Assembly: GCA_009760855.2 (NCBI GenBank) | Contig: WPIO01000003.1 | Location: 4,715,001 to 4,779,000 of the forward strand | Length of the DNA: 64,000 nucleotides | Direction: 5' to 3' | Source: Cristatella mucedo | Lineage: Eukaryota; Bryozoa; Phylactolaemata; Cristatellidae | In this document: positions 11,715-23,500 of the stretch, in pieces | Numbering within the stretch: the first letter of the stretch is position 1 | Layout of the letters: every line of letters begins with the position of its first letter | Notes under the pieces: generated by a model | The model's input: only the letters and a program-made list of their open reading frames with translations | Database searches by the model: none | What the model was told of the DNA's origin: nothing | Made by a program: the position numbers and the translations under genes

Positions 11715-13140
11715 CTGAATGCAAATGTGGTAAGTGGCAGCATGTCCTGTGTCATCACCTACAAGAACACAAAAGGACGACCCTCGAAAGGACAGATTAA
11801 CAGATGCATATTAAAATTTAGTAATGGCAAGAGGCGTAGTGAGGTTGGCCGGAAGTGACTTTGAGGCTTTAGGAGCATAAGAACTAGAGCTATCAAAAGG
11901 ATTTGAGGTTAGCTTTCAGTGTGGGTTAAATATTAGAGTCAGAAAAGTGGTTATTACGATTCTGAACCCGGTGGAGGTGTACATCTAATTGGTGGGGTAG
12001 AGCCAAACAAACAAGGGACCTCAGAGTGAGTCACTAAACCTTAAAATGATACTCTGCTTGATTGGGAGCAACGTCAGGTCGGCGAGAATAGGTGAAATGT
12101 GGCAGCTGCGATTGTTACGAAAGAATAGCCTAGCTACAGAATCTTATAGCAACTGTAAGGGCAAGTGCCAGTAGACCAGCAAGCACTGAGTTAGAGCAGT
12201 CAAGACGAGATGTCGGGAATAGATGAAGCAATCGAGATTACTTATCCCTGTTAACAAATCCCACATTTTAGCACTGTTGCTGAAAGTTGACATACTTAAC
12301 TTATGGAGCTGATGCGGCCGTCCAATAAAAAGTCACTTCAAAAACGACCTTGAATTTCCTGAAGATTCAATTGGAGATATGCTGACCGAGCTGACTTTGA
12401 GCGTTGAGCTGTTTAATTTTTGAATGTCACTACGTTTTCCTTAAAACTAGCTGGATTTGCATAATTCATTTCACGATACTTAACCGCCAGCCGTGTAAGA
12501 GTCATATAAACCTACAGTAAGGGAGTTAAGTGCAATGCTGTGAAGGATTAAACCAGAGGTACAACTGAGTTAAATCCATATGGAACTGAAAACATAGATC
12601 GATCCTGGCAACGTGTTCAGCAAGAGAAAGGTATATACCGTGAAAAAGAGCCGGACAGAGCCCAAAGCCCTGAGGCCCTCCATACTTTAAACATTCATTC
12701 AACGATCGGCTTCCATGCACATTACTACACTGGAGTCTCCTGCTGAGATAGGGATTGCACCATTCCGGTGCTGCACCAGGTATGCTCAGGACAGATAAGA
12801 AAAGCTCTACAAGGACTCGGTGACTAATAGCATTGAAAGCAGTCGAAAGATTGAGCAAAGCAAGCAGAGAGAAAATGCTAAGTCGGCATTGCTACGATGG
12901 CCTTTTCTTTCTACATGCAATGCTGACTTTGTGATGTGATAAGCTCTAGATCCAGACAAAAACTTAGCAGCATCGTTCAAAGGTTCAAGTCGTGAGTTAA
13001 TCCGATCAGCCACGACTCGTTAGAGTTTCTTTAATTAGAGCAATAGATAGCAGTCAGGTTGCCCAGTTTATCTTGGTAGTGTATTCTTTAGTTCTGGCTA
13101 CAACCTTTAAAAGGTGCAGAGACATGACATGCGGATGGTA
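11715..13140 (-). mobile_element. Diverged LINE copy D, 5'-truncated
   Basis: The left edge starts within the 3' UTR (GCAAATGTGGTAAGTGGCAG, inverted). The C-terminal and RT regions follow, including minus-strand frames at 12526-12858 (LNLSTAFNAISHRVLVELF for the LDLSAAFDTIDHKVLLERL box) and 12807-13013 (ADRINSRLEP). It ends near the SLASGQVPAPFKK part of the RT. The neighbour at 13246-14620 has similar sequence at its own 5' part. Confidence 0.75.
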
Positions 13141-13152
13141 ATATATTTATTC

Positions 13153-13245
13153 GAAACCTAGGTGTCATGTTCCAAAGTGACCTCTCGTTAGACGACCACA
13201 TCAGCTCCACAGTTAAAACAGCCTACTTTCAGCTCCATAATCAAG
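13153..13245 (+). mobile_element. Short plus-strand LINE fragment between two minus-strand copies
   Basis: About 90 bp encoding GVMFQSDLSLDDHISSTVK of the LINE RT thumb, in the opposite orientation to both neighbours. It joins the next copy abruptly near 13245. Confidence 0.7.
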
Positions 13246-14620
13246 CGACCTGAAAGTGAGCATTAAAACCCTCAAGCCTATCCTCTGCCTGACGGGTATC
13301 AAGCTCAGGTCGGTGAGAAGACGTGTGATATGGCAATGTCAATGCTTATGGCAGAATAGCCTTGCTGCAGAGTTTTTTCGCCAACTGTAAGGGCCTGTTT
13401 GTATGTGCCGGTTGACCATCAATCACTGAGTTAAAATAGTCAAGACATAATGCCAGGAATGCAGGGATCAACTAAATCGAGGCATCTATTTTTAAAGAGA
13501 CCGAATTTCAGTGACATAGCCGACAGAAGACATTCTAGGTTTTGTTAGCTGATGTGGTCATCCAATCACAGGTCACTTTGAACACGACCTCGAAGTGCCG
13601 GCAGATTCAACTGGATATATGGCGACAGAAATGAGTTTGAGCATTAGGTTTTCAAATTTTTTAAAGTCAATGGGTTTTCTCCATGCCTAGCAGGATTTCA
13701 TCATTCACTTAAAGATACGTTACCGCCAGCCGTGTACGAATAATATAAACACACAGTAAGGGAGTTGAGTGCATTGAATTTGCAGTAAAGCTTGGAAGGA
13801 TTAAAGCAGATCTACAACTAAGTGTAATCCACATAGAAGTGAAAGCATTTATTGATCCGGGCAATGGGGTCACTAAGCTAGAGGTGTATACCGTGAAAAG
13901 AGCAGGACCAAGCAGAGACCCCTGAGGCACTGTATACTGATCTGTGTCTATTAACATCATTACCCTGGTGTCTCCTGCTGAGATAGGACCGGTACCATTC
14001 CAATGCAGCACCATTGATGCATAGAAAATATGAGAAAAGCTCGAAAAAGGACTAGGTGACCGATGTATCGAAAGCAGTCGAATGATTGAACAAAGCAAGC
14101 AGAGAGAACATGCCAAGTCTGCATTCCCACGAGATTTTTTACACTATCGAAGAAATTCTGACTCTGTGTGAATATAAGCTCTAAATCCAGATATGAAATT
14201 CTTAGCAAGCACGGAAGTTTTCATAAACGAGTTCAGCCGATCTGCCAGAACTCGTTGCATTGTCTTTAATTGGAACGGTATTATGGAGACTGAGAAGAAG
14301 TTGCCAATTTTCTCTTGGTAGAGCTTTTCGGAGTTTTGGCACGGTAGCAAACTTTTTTAAATGGTGCTGCGACATCAAATGCGGTTGATAAAATTTTTGT
14401 GACGTTAGTTATGGATTTATGTTAGTTATGCATAACTGATATTAATTGTGCGTTGATAAGCAGCTTGATGCGTACCATGAAGAAGCAGAGCAGTCGGAAT
14501 GTGGTGTAAAAGAGTTGATCTGCTTTGACTTGGATATGAATGCCAGAATGAGGTCATCCGTGACCTCCTCGAATGCATATGCTTAGTCGCTGTTTGTAAT
14601 TGAAAGTTCATATCTGGATA
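13246..14620 (-). mobile_element. Diverged LINE copy E
   Basis: The left edge lies within the LSLTFRSLH part of the C-terminal region. It continues through the RT (minus-strand frames 13709-14116 and 13960-14350; VPQGSLLGPALFTVYT and ADRLNSFMKT are recognisable) and into the EN-RT linker at 14500-14600 (FEEVTDDLILAFISKSK). Its frames are broken by several shifts. Confidence 0.75.
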
Positions 14621-16394
14621 AAAAAATTACTTAATGTGCATTCATAATTTCACCCATCATCTCTACAAACTATTATCTCTTTTCAAGCTCCTGTTGTGTT
14701 AATTTCTTTTAATTCTTCAGAAAATACTCGTAAATCAATTAAAAAAATAATGTTTTGACTGACTTATTAAAATCATCTTTACTTCGAAGTGAGCAATCCA
14801 ATGCATTAACAAAGGGCTCGGAAAGGGCATTAATTACAGCCAGGGTTCAGGATCACTTCTCCATGTTCATAAACTACGTCTTGTACAAAGATCAAGTTAG
14901 GTCTCTACAGACGACCCCACTAACGGTTACCTGCATAGTGGAGTAAAATATGGAAATTTATTTACAATAAGGATAATTAATGTCGGAATTTAGAATAAAA
15001 TGAATACTAATAAATGACGAATGAACGAAAATTTAATTTAAAACAGTATAAGTCAATTTGTCGATGCATATGCAGCTCCTTCCTTATTTCACTCCTTTCT
15101 TTCTAGCTGCACAGAATGATGCATACCATAATGAAATACTCGAAAGTTAGAATTTCTAATTGAGAGCTTTGCTTAGTCAAATTGTCTTACGATGACCGAA
15201 AAAGTGTGGCTGTGATTAAAATGAATAGTCTATTCAAGGACACACCAATATCGCTAAAATGCATCCATTTTCCCATTCATGTGTTAACCTTAAGGCCATT
15301 CATTCACCTGTTGACACTTATATTTTATCTGCATTTTAAAACCACTTTCAAGCTATAACAAATTGAGCGCTTAGCTCCTGTTCATCGAATGCCAATTTTG
15401 CCATAACAACAGCCAAACTAAATCCTCGTTTATCCTAGCATTCGCTCTAGTTCGTTGAGAATGGTTGTCCATACGCATAGGCTTGCTGGAACTGTGCATG
15501 CTATCTTCACTATGCAGTTTCACTGTTCCTTATTTAGTTTACGTAACGTTCTAGATGAAAAGCGAATTATATTGTTTAAACAATATTGTGGTATTAATAT
15601 TATTGCTAGCTTAAGAAAAAATTACTTTCATGAGCGGAAAACCATATGATATTCGTGAAAGACCAAAACTGGCACTGAAACCTTTGCAGTTCCGACATAC
15701 TTGCCACTTAATGAGCTGAAGATGGCACCGTGCTAGGCCTACATGACCTGATTCTTTAAAATCAATCACTCTCTACATGAGCGTCCTAGCTGAAGAATTA
15801 TTCTACTTAATTCTGGTTAAACCTAATAATTTATACGTAAAGAATAATGCATACAATTTCTTATCTGACTTAGTAATAGAGAATAAGCAATTAAATACGT
15901 TATCATAGCTACACGAATGACGACCTAATCGAAGTATTATACAATTCTAAAGCAGGTTCTGGCCTGTGGCTAGACAGCTCCAGTTATGCCAACAAGATAA
16001 GTGTCCATATGTTTGCGACTAAGGTAAGAGTATTATCTATTCTCCCGTTTTCTCTTCCAGATCGTGACTTGCGGATAATCTTGTTTGTTTTTGGAAAACT
16101 ATATATCAGTCACAATAAAAAACGCCCACCAAAGAGAACAAAACTTGCCAAATATGAGCTCAAAATCACTTTCAAAATAAAGCGAGAGAACGGCACATTA
16201 GAAAGCCAATGGGCTTTGACTTTTATAAACTAGGTCATCTTTCGTCCAACTTAGCAAGCCCAAGTGACCGAAGATATTTTAACGAGTGACTGTATCTGAA
16301 AAATTGAGGACTGTCTGACATCATTATGTCCTTTACTTTTCTTATATGGGAAAATGTGTGAAATATGACAAAAAACACTCGGGCAAATTATAAC
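14621..16394. other. Mostly unrecognised; contains an old dispersed repeat at 16085-16320
   Basis: No exon is recognised. The part at 16085-16320 shares GAGCTCAAA, an AAATAAAG stretch and TTAGcAAGCCcAAGTGACCgAAGAT with 36780-37030 in the same order and orientation, so both belong to one old repeat or duplicated segment. Confidence 0.4.
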
Positions 16395-16427
16395 CTAACT
16401 ATTCGTCACCCAAAAGACATTACTTAC

Positions 16428-16784
16428 ACAAGCAGCGAAAAGAAATGTAACATATCCGTATTGATACCTCATTAAGTGAGATTTTGCAACCACTTTCAAG
16501 TTGGCGATAAGTATGATGACGTCAAAACCAGGTTTTCTGAGGTGTATTTTGGTATACAATACTAAGTCATAAACATGGTAACTTAAAAAGCCGGAAAATG
16601 CAAGCAAATATCGCGCGTTAACACCGAACATCAAGTATTGGCCTCTAATACCTAAGCTTTCTTGAAAAAGTACGGAACCAATACAGAATAAAATTCCAAG
16701 TGTCGCAAGGGAACATATATTGGCTAATTTATTAAGAAATGTATTTTGGTGATAAATATACTCAAACAAAAAAAGCATGAGCAT
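16428..16784 (-). CDS. TLC-domain-like membrane protein exon (possible pseudogene)
   Basis: An open frame with several hydrophobic stretches: SLATLGILFCIGSVLF, YLLAFSGFLSYHVYDLVL, and YGYVTFLFAAC at the end. The right pattern for a TLC (TRAM/LAG1/CLN8) domain is visible: a Gly-x-Leu-x-Tyr...Tyr-Asp-Leu-Val-Leu helix, a spacer, then Tyr-Gln-x-Gly-Tyr and Phe-Ala-Ala-Cys. It ends at a strong donor, GTAAGTAATG, directly after the Cys codon (donor at 16427). The two histidines usually found before Val in this family are replaced here by VIILIANLKVV, so it may be a divergent member or a decaying copy. The start is uncertain; the ATG at 16784 may lie inside the preceding intron. I rate the family assignment as tentative. 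Confidence 0.4.
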
Positions 16785-16798
16785 GAACGACCACTAGG

Positions 16799-16830
16799 CG
16801 TAGGTGACAAATATATATTTGCCACCTACG
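16799..16830. repeat. Near-perfect 32-bp palindrome
   Basis: CGTAGGTG at one end and CACCTACG at the other enclose CAAATATATATTTG. Fifteen of sixteen base pairs match; the only mismatch is A16807 with C16822. It sits just upstream of the minus-strand TLC-like frame. Confidence 0.8.
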
Positions 16831-17639
16831 CTCTCTGAATGGTCAAGTCTTATACAACTATTCAAGTCCGCAAAAACAAGAGAGCTCTCAGAAGTTAGAT
16901 AGGCCCAAAAGCTAATTATTCACATGATATCGTCATTTGAAATAGACGACAAGCAACAACCACTAGAATATGCTACTGACCAACCGATTCAACGATAACC
17001 TAATCATGAACCTTTCACAGCCAACTAATAACATCGTACATAAACTCAATAAATACCTATTTTGTAAGGAGAGTTGTATAAATTCAATTCTCTCCAAAGG
17101 TGCTACTATGTGGCTGAATAAAAGAGTTCGAAATGAAGCTGGTTCGATACCCGAATGCTGATGATATAATTTTCGTGGCTCAAGAAGAAATGCGACAGCT
17201 TAGAAAAACGGTAATTAGTTCAGTGAGGATGTTTGTATGTGATAATAAATAAGACATACAAATGAGAGATATAAATAATAAATAATTAGAGAAATAAATC
17301 TGAGAAAAATCATCGATACCTACCTGGGTGGTTGTATACTAACGATAAGGGAACTTCAGTCGGTGGTGTTGTTGGGGGAGCTGGACGAGACAAGTATAGC
17401 CGCGGACGCAAATGAAAATAATTCATTGCTAAAACAGTAAAAAAAAAAGCAGGAATGCCGCTCAGAAAAGCACCAAATTATCGCGCTTAATGGAACGCCA
17501 AACACTCATGACTTACGGTTTTCCTATAGAGATCGGTGTAAATTAGTAAGAAAATCTTTGTTGCATCCTAAAGCATATTCATTGCAAATTCCGAGGTACA
17601 TGGATATAGCGCAAATAACTCTACAGAGCCCTAAGTTAG

Positions 17640-18580
17640 GTCTACGGCTAGAGCTTGAATATGTCATTTTTTTCTTTGCGTCTACCTTTACGGAGAACAG
17701 CAAGATTCGCCGAACAATACGTTGGTCGCTTCAAATGATTTTCGAATATAAATGTTTAGAAATGTATTCTGATAGCTAGACTCGCTGCTAATCTGCATCC
17801 TCAGAGAAAGCCAATGAAATTGGCACTATGAGAATGAAGAAATTTTGCATATTTTAAGAGACCAGCTTTTTTATCTTGCTAATCTTTGAATTCAAACTTT
17901 TGTTTTATCTCAAGCCAGCTGGCACTAACCATGGGGGTATTGCAAACGGTGGTAGACTCCTAATATTTAGACAATTCAGAACTCATGATTACAGGATTTT
18001 GGAAACATCTGAACCAGTTAGTTCATTACATTTTTTATACAATATTGTTTAAAAGAATGTGTAATTAGCATATTTCTTGTTGCTTCTGGATCTTACCACG
18101 AAATAATACAGGTAGGCTAATCTAGCAGCTTGATAAATGTGCCACATTTGAGTCTCACCAGCTTTCAACACTGCGTGTAGTGGGGATAGATTGCTGACTG
18201 CGGAACTCAAATTCACGAACTATTTTATAAAGAGTAAGCACCTCATCCCAGAGTTAAGAACCGAGGCCGCTCGTGGTTGTCTTTGGGGTCGAGATCGATT
18301 TCAAGCGTTATTTTTGAGTCACTGAAGCTTAGATCTGCAGTCAAGAGTAACCCTGTTGCCGCCTGCTTAATTACGTCAAGCCACGGTGTCCATGTGTGTT
18401 TGGGTGTAATCGGGCTTGAATATTTAAAAAGGATATCTGAAATGCTATTGCAGCCGTGGCGGATATACTTATAAGTTCCAGAAGTGAGCGGCCCAGAAAA
18501 AGTGTCATGACCTCCATAAAGTGAAACATTATGAGACCTACCAGCCTCAGTGGCTATTAAAACTACTTCCCGATCAAGCA
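17640..18580 (-). repeat. Segmental duplication unit 1, with exon-like frame
   Basis: About 0.9 kb that aligns collinearly with 19820-20510; for example, AACAATACGTTGGTCGCTT here matches AACGATACGTTGGTCGCTT at about 19897. Homology runs from there through the exon-like part. The orientation is called minus because the putative coding frame is on that strand. The two units are separated by about 1.2 kb containing LINE ends. Confidence 0.7.
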
Positions 18581-18581
18581 A
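18243..18581 (-). pseudogene. Unrecognised exon-like frame in duplication unit 1
   Basis: 112 codons with balanced composition (YGGHDTFSGPLTSGTYKYI, then HTWTPWLDVIKQAA and LSFSDSKITLEIDLDPKD). It looks like an extracellular or soluble domain, but I do not recognise the family. A stop at 18243 interrupts a region that is open in unit 2 (TAC there, TGA here). A donor, GTGAGACT, conserved in both units, lies further on at 18158, suggesting that the ancestral exon ran to 18159 and that this copy has lost its frame. Confidence 0.4.
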
Positions 18582-18609
18582 AGGATCTTATAATCTGCTG
18601 TTGCGATTT

Positions 18610-18748
18610 GAATTGCATAGCTATGTTGTCATTGAACATTCTACCACTATTGTTTTCATCATGCTTCATTTGCTGCTAAATTAAATTGCTTAGAAAGACA
18701 TTAAGTTCTCTGAGGGCACCATATCTATGATTATTATCGTTATTATTA
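18610..18748 (+). mobile_element. LINE 3' end fragment
   Basis: The tail end of the family: a variant terminal motif (GCTTAGAAAGACATTAAGTT, then CTCTGAGGGCACC) and an ATT-rich tail reaching about 18748. Confidence 0.7.
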
Positions 18749-19072
18749 CCTCGTTCCAACATCTGAACCATTGGAGACCCTGCCTTCAGTTCCTACGCTC
18801 CCAAAGTCCGGAACTCACTATTGAAGCATGTTGCAAAGTTCTCTGACATGATGACGTTTAAAGAGAATCTTAAAACGCAACCACGTATTACAGCATTTCG
18901 TTGGTCTTTGCGATTCGTCATTCGCATGCAAATACCTGCTTAGGCTGTGCATGCTGCATGCAGATGTTACAGCCAGTCATTTGGTAATGCTTTCTATAGA
19001 TCATCTGTAAATAAAGACAAAGAGATTTAATTTTCCGAGGATTCAATGAAAGCATATTATTATTAACTATAG
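18749..19072 (+). mobile_element. Second LINE 3' end fragment, directly abutting the first
   Basis: It starts in the C-terminal region (GGAGACCCTGCCTTCAGTTC, equal to FGDRAFSS in young copies), runs through the 3' UTR, and ends with an ATTATTATT tail at about 19072. It follows the microsatellite tail of the previous fragment without a gap, consistent with insertion at or near a (TTA)n tail. Confidence 0.7.
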
Positions 19073-19819
19073 TATTGAAGAAAATGAGAGCAAAAGATAT
19101 CTCGACCATATTGCTCTTCCTTGGTCAAGTGTTTGTGTGCAGGTGTACCACCATGATGGCCTTTGCGTTTTTAGACTGGCTGTAGCCGTGGGTCACTGTT
19201 TCGGAATTAGTAAAGCTCTCAGGCAGTTCATTTGCCTTTGTACTTCTACATTAACCATGCAGGTTTCATAAACAGGCGAACCCCATTCCTTAAACGAGTA
19301 CGATACGTTTGAGCCTGTTTTTATAGTGACATTTGGGACAGCAACGCCAAATGACGTTTCTTATGCACGAAAAACAAGCTTTTTTTTAATAAAAAATGAT
19401 GTCAACCTGCGATTTTAATGCTCAAGCAGTTTCAAAATATTCCTGACTATAGATTGGGCTTCATGATAGAGAAACCAAAGTTTATACCTATAGAAAACAA
19501 AAGGCAACACACCAGTTCTTTTACATGTGTACTCCCTAGCACGAATTTTTAATTTACTCCACTCTAAAATAGCTGTCTTATCTTGGCACAAGTATTAACA
19601 GTCCTATGCTGTTACAAAGAAGCTGCCTAAATATTAATCGGAATTCTTTGAGAGTGCAGCAAACTCAATCGAGAGCCGGCGAGCGAAAGCTGTATCTCAT
19701 GAACCATTTTTCGGATTCAAAGAGGTAAAATTGATCCAAATATTCATCGTGACGTCATAAAGTAAATTTGTTGAAGATTCCATAGTATATGAGTAGGGTG
19801 CACACAAAAAAAGAGCTAA

Positions 19820-20510
19820 ATGAAGTCTAAGGCTACATTTTCAACGCGTAATTCCTTCTTTTTGGGTGTACCTTTACAGAGAACAGCATGATTCACCGAA
19901 CGATACGTTGGTCGCTTTTAAATGCTTAACATAAATCCAGTTATGGAAATGTATTCTGATCGCTAGGCTTGCTGCAAATCTGCATTCTCAGAGATTGCCT
20001 ATAAAAGTAGCACTGTTAGAATGAAGGAAGTTAGCATATTTTCAGACAACAGCTTTTTTAGTATTGTTATTTTGTGATTTCAGACTATCACTTTATCTGT
20101 AACCAGCTGGCAAAACCCTGGTGATACTTAAAACGGTGGTATAATTCCAATATATGCACAGTTGGTAACTGATGGTTAGATATTTCGGAAAAATTAGGCC
20201 CATTGTTTATTTTAAAACGTGTGAATGTAGGCTGCTTAAGTAGCCTGATGCAGACGCCCATGCTAGTCTCACCACCACTCGACACTGCTTGTACTAGAAA
20301 CTAGTTCACATTCTACAGAACTCGTATGCACGAAATATTTTTCTGAAGAGTAAGCACCGTATCCCCGTGCTGAGAACCAATGTTGTTTGTAGTTGTGTTT
20401 GGGTTTGAGACCAATTTCATGTGTCATCTTTGAGTGTGACAGAAGCTTAAAACTGCTGTGTAGAATAGCCCTATTGCCATCTATTAAATCCACTGAACGA
20501 CAGTGCTAAG
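19820..20510 (-). repeat. Segmental duplication unit 2, with exon-like frame
   Basis: Partner of 17640-18580 (see there). The unit shares the AT-rich left part and the coding-like right part; identity is only moderate, so the duplication is old. Confidence 0.7.
20273..20493 (-). CDS. Unrecognised exon candidate in duplication unit 2
   Basis: An open minus-strand frame (KMTHEIGLKPKHNYKQHWFS, then SARGYGAYSSEKYFVHTSSV) that runs into the donor GTGAGACT at 20272, which is conserved in unit 1. The upstream boundary is not clear. The copy here keeps the frame that is interrupted in unit 1. No family is recognised. Confidence 0.3.
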
Positions 20511-22939
20511 TTGGCTAAATCTTCTTACATCAATACCATTGTAATAAAAAATGTAGCTCCGAATCTAGTTGCGTTCACCGAGTTGTGGAATTGTATTTAT
20601 GAGGTTTTCTTAGCTAATAGATATGCTGGATGTTACCCATCATGCACAACCTCATACTGACTAAACCTTAGGAGGCACGTACGAGTTTGTGAGACAATAA
20701 TGAACCGTATAAATCGGAGTCACAATTAGTGATCTAATGCTGCTAAGACTAAGAGTGAGCTACCCCTTAGGTTGCTGGCAGTAATAGTGCTATATTTTTA
20801 GATTGTCATTAATATCTTATAATTCTATGTTGCTTGAGAGGTCTAGCCAATCAAACTGCTAAAGAACCTAAAACCTAAAAAGCCAAGACGGTTTGAAGAA
20901 ACGTTGACGATAAGCTGTGAGCTGTTGTGATTGTCAAGCATAAAGAAGGAGACGAGCCTGCCAGAAACCGCACCAGCGATTAACGATTCTGAAAAAACCT
21001 TGGAATCCTCCTCATGGGAAACCAGCATGTTTTGAAGTGGTATTGGGAATATGTTTTCGTGTTGTGGACTTGTATCTGAAGACATGTGGTCACGTTATTT
21101 CACTTGTCTACCACTATTGCTTGCATATTTCACCATTTAACGATTACTGATAAGGAGTGCCTTGAAAGATGTGTGCTAAGAATGGGAACCAGTTTTCATA
21201 CGTTTTTATCTCATTTAAACATACTATTGGCAACCCCAGAGTGGATTCATCCAAGTTGGCTCGCTGATGAGCAACGCAGATTTCAGAACGCTTATTGAAG
21301 CTCTGTAGCCTTTGACACATAACTAAAACTATCTTTCCCGTTCTTGTATTTGTTATAGCGAACTTATTAAAAGCTTGCAAGCACGATTGTCTGCTTAGAT
21401 GCACCCATTAAGTTTGGTTAAGTTCGTATAACGTGGTCATATTTCAATTTCGATAGATAATTTTTACTTAGTGCTGCTATATAGCAATCAACTTTCCTTG
21501 AAACTTCCAGTTTAAGCGAAAGTGAAAAATTTCCGAATTGCCAAAAGATAACGCCATACAAATGACGTTAAAAAACTTTGACTTCCATTATGGCAGGGTG
21601 ATAAAGGTAAATGGAAGAACCTCGAGAAGATATTCACTGTGAATGTACCTGCACGTTTTCATCATGGCATTTGTTTAGGGATTGAATGACAATGGTTCAA
21701 TACTTAAAGCTTTACGAAATATATTCATGTACTCTGCTACCCTATACAACCTGGACCAATAGTCGTTAGGTCAACTGTAATGCAATTGCGTGCTCTATAC
21801 AATGACCAAATATACGTCAAAGGACTTTCTTATAATCAGGAAACGTTCATATCAACTGGTTAGTAATAACTTGCACAATAATGGCATGCAAAAACACACA
21901 TAACCATTAATAAGGAAGTGACTAATGCCAATAGGAGCAAGTTGGTTTTAAGCATATTTTAAATGTCATGAAATAAGGAAGAAATTTTGAACTCTGTATT
22001 AAGTGAGTTTCCTGCTTTGGCTGCCCGCGAACAAAAGACACAGCTAGCTCAGGATTTAAGAAATATATTAATCATAACTATGCATCATTTTAGAACACAT
22101 TTAATTTGCAAGCACTTTGCATGTGCTGCAAATAAATTAAGACTAGATTGCTGTCGATACCATCCCGATTTCAGAATAAACAATGTAGTTAAACTAGACA
22201 TTTACAGTGTTGACAAGTAAATGAGATTAGTGATAAGCTGCACAGTGTGAGGCCAGGGTATCAAAAAAAGGACGAATCCCAAGAACCTACCGAAAGGTGC
22301 AAGTAAAAAGCCTGTTGTTGGCTTCTTAATAAATGTCCTTAACCTAGGTCCTGTCCTGACGTCTGTGAGAAATGAGCGTAAAACGAGAAACGAAGTTGAC
22401 CAAGCACAGAGTTAGGATTTAGCTCATACTTAAAGGGCTCCTAAAATAAACTTGCCCGTTGACATCCATTGTAAGATCGGACTAAAGCGATCGTATTGAT
22501 GTGCCAACATTACCTTGGAAAGATGAGAGGCACCCCAGAAGAATTGCACGATAACTATTATCAAATGCTGAGGTAAGAACGAGCCACGCAATTACATGAG
22601 AGAACGTTGTCTATTTTCCAGAGAAGGCCTCTATGCCATGAGGCAATACTGATTCTGTAGAGGTTATCTGTAAAAACAGACTGTAACTTACCATTTGGTT
22701 TTATTTCATTTATTTATTTCGATTGATCGACCCTAACTCATTTTTGTTTCTTTACCAGTAAAGTGGAGACCTAGAGGAATTTGCTCAATTTCCTTTACCT
22801 GTCGTTGCTATATTTAATGGTGGAATATATGCAGCCTTTTTTGAAACCTGTAGTGACACAAACTGATGCAAAAAACCTATCAATTAAATGAAATAAGCAT
22901 GCGATAACAGGTATGATACATATACGACTTTAGGAATAC
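20511..22939. other. Unrecognised; one weak membrane-helix-like frame
   Basis: At 20843-21085 (minus) a frame preceded by AAGGTTTTTTCAG reads SLIAGAVSGRLVSFFML, reminiscent of a single transmembrane helix but too weak to call. The rest shows no exon, repeat or RNA gene that I can support. Confidence 0.3.
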
Positions 22940-23500
22940 AGTTTTGAGAGGTAGTAAGTTTATTAGACCAGGAGAATGATTCTACAATGACCTCACTAAT
23001 GGTGTCCTCGGTGACCTCATGTCTTCTTGGCATTCACGGAATTGAGAGATGTGAGTCCTATGGTGTACAGTTAGGTATACAGGTCCAGAGGTACCGCAGC
23101 TACTTAATTATGAACTCTCTGACCTCGTCTCTATTTCTGACAAAGAATTTGTAAAAAAAAAGAATAGATCACCAACACAATCACTAGGTAAGAAGCTAAA
23201 CTAATGAAGTTTAGGAGATGGTAGATGGTCTTCATAGGAATTTTGCATCGCACAAATTTGAATATACAACATTTTGTGGGAGGTTAACCTAGCCAGAACT
23301 AGGGTAGGTAGGCATAATACACAGTAGTCTTCGTATGCTTATCGATGGACAGTTAGTAAAGATCCTATTCCTACTTTCTCAAGCATGTGCTTTTAAACAT
23401 ATCTATTTTAAAATATACGCCAACCATAGGCCCTTCAAGAGCAGGTGCACGAAATTCCTTGTCAGAGAAGAAAGATTGTGTGTGGGATTGCATCTAACCA
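22940..23500 (-). mobile_element. Old LINE fragment, endonuclease end to linker
   Basis: The reverse complement reads EVTEDTISEVIVE (linker, 22980-23030), the HRQAYEDYC equivalent at 23320-23360 (CTGTCCATCGATAAGCATAC), and at 23400-23490 the part equal to TVRPRPDGLWFTTDIK. Frames are lost. It matches 28190-28630 in arrangement. Confidence 0.6.

Noticed and set aside
13153-14620. Twin-priming inversion of one LINE
   Set aside because: The inverted piece repeats a region that copy E still contains, so the two parts are not complementary halves of one copy.
17111-17155. Possible tRNA or SINE: GGTTCGATACCC resembles a B-box
   Set aside because: No convincing A-box or pairing arms and no repeat copy elsewhere in the window.
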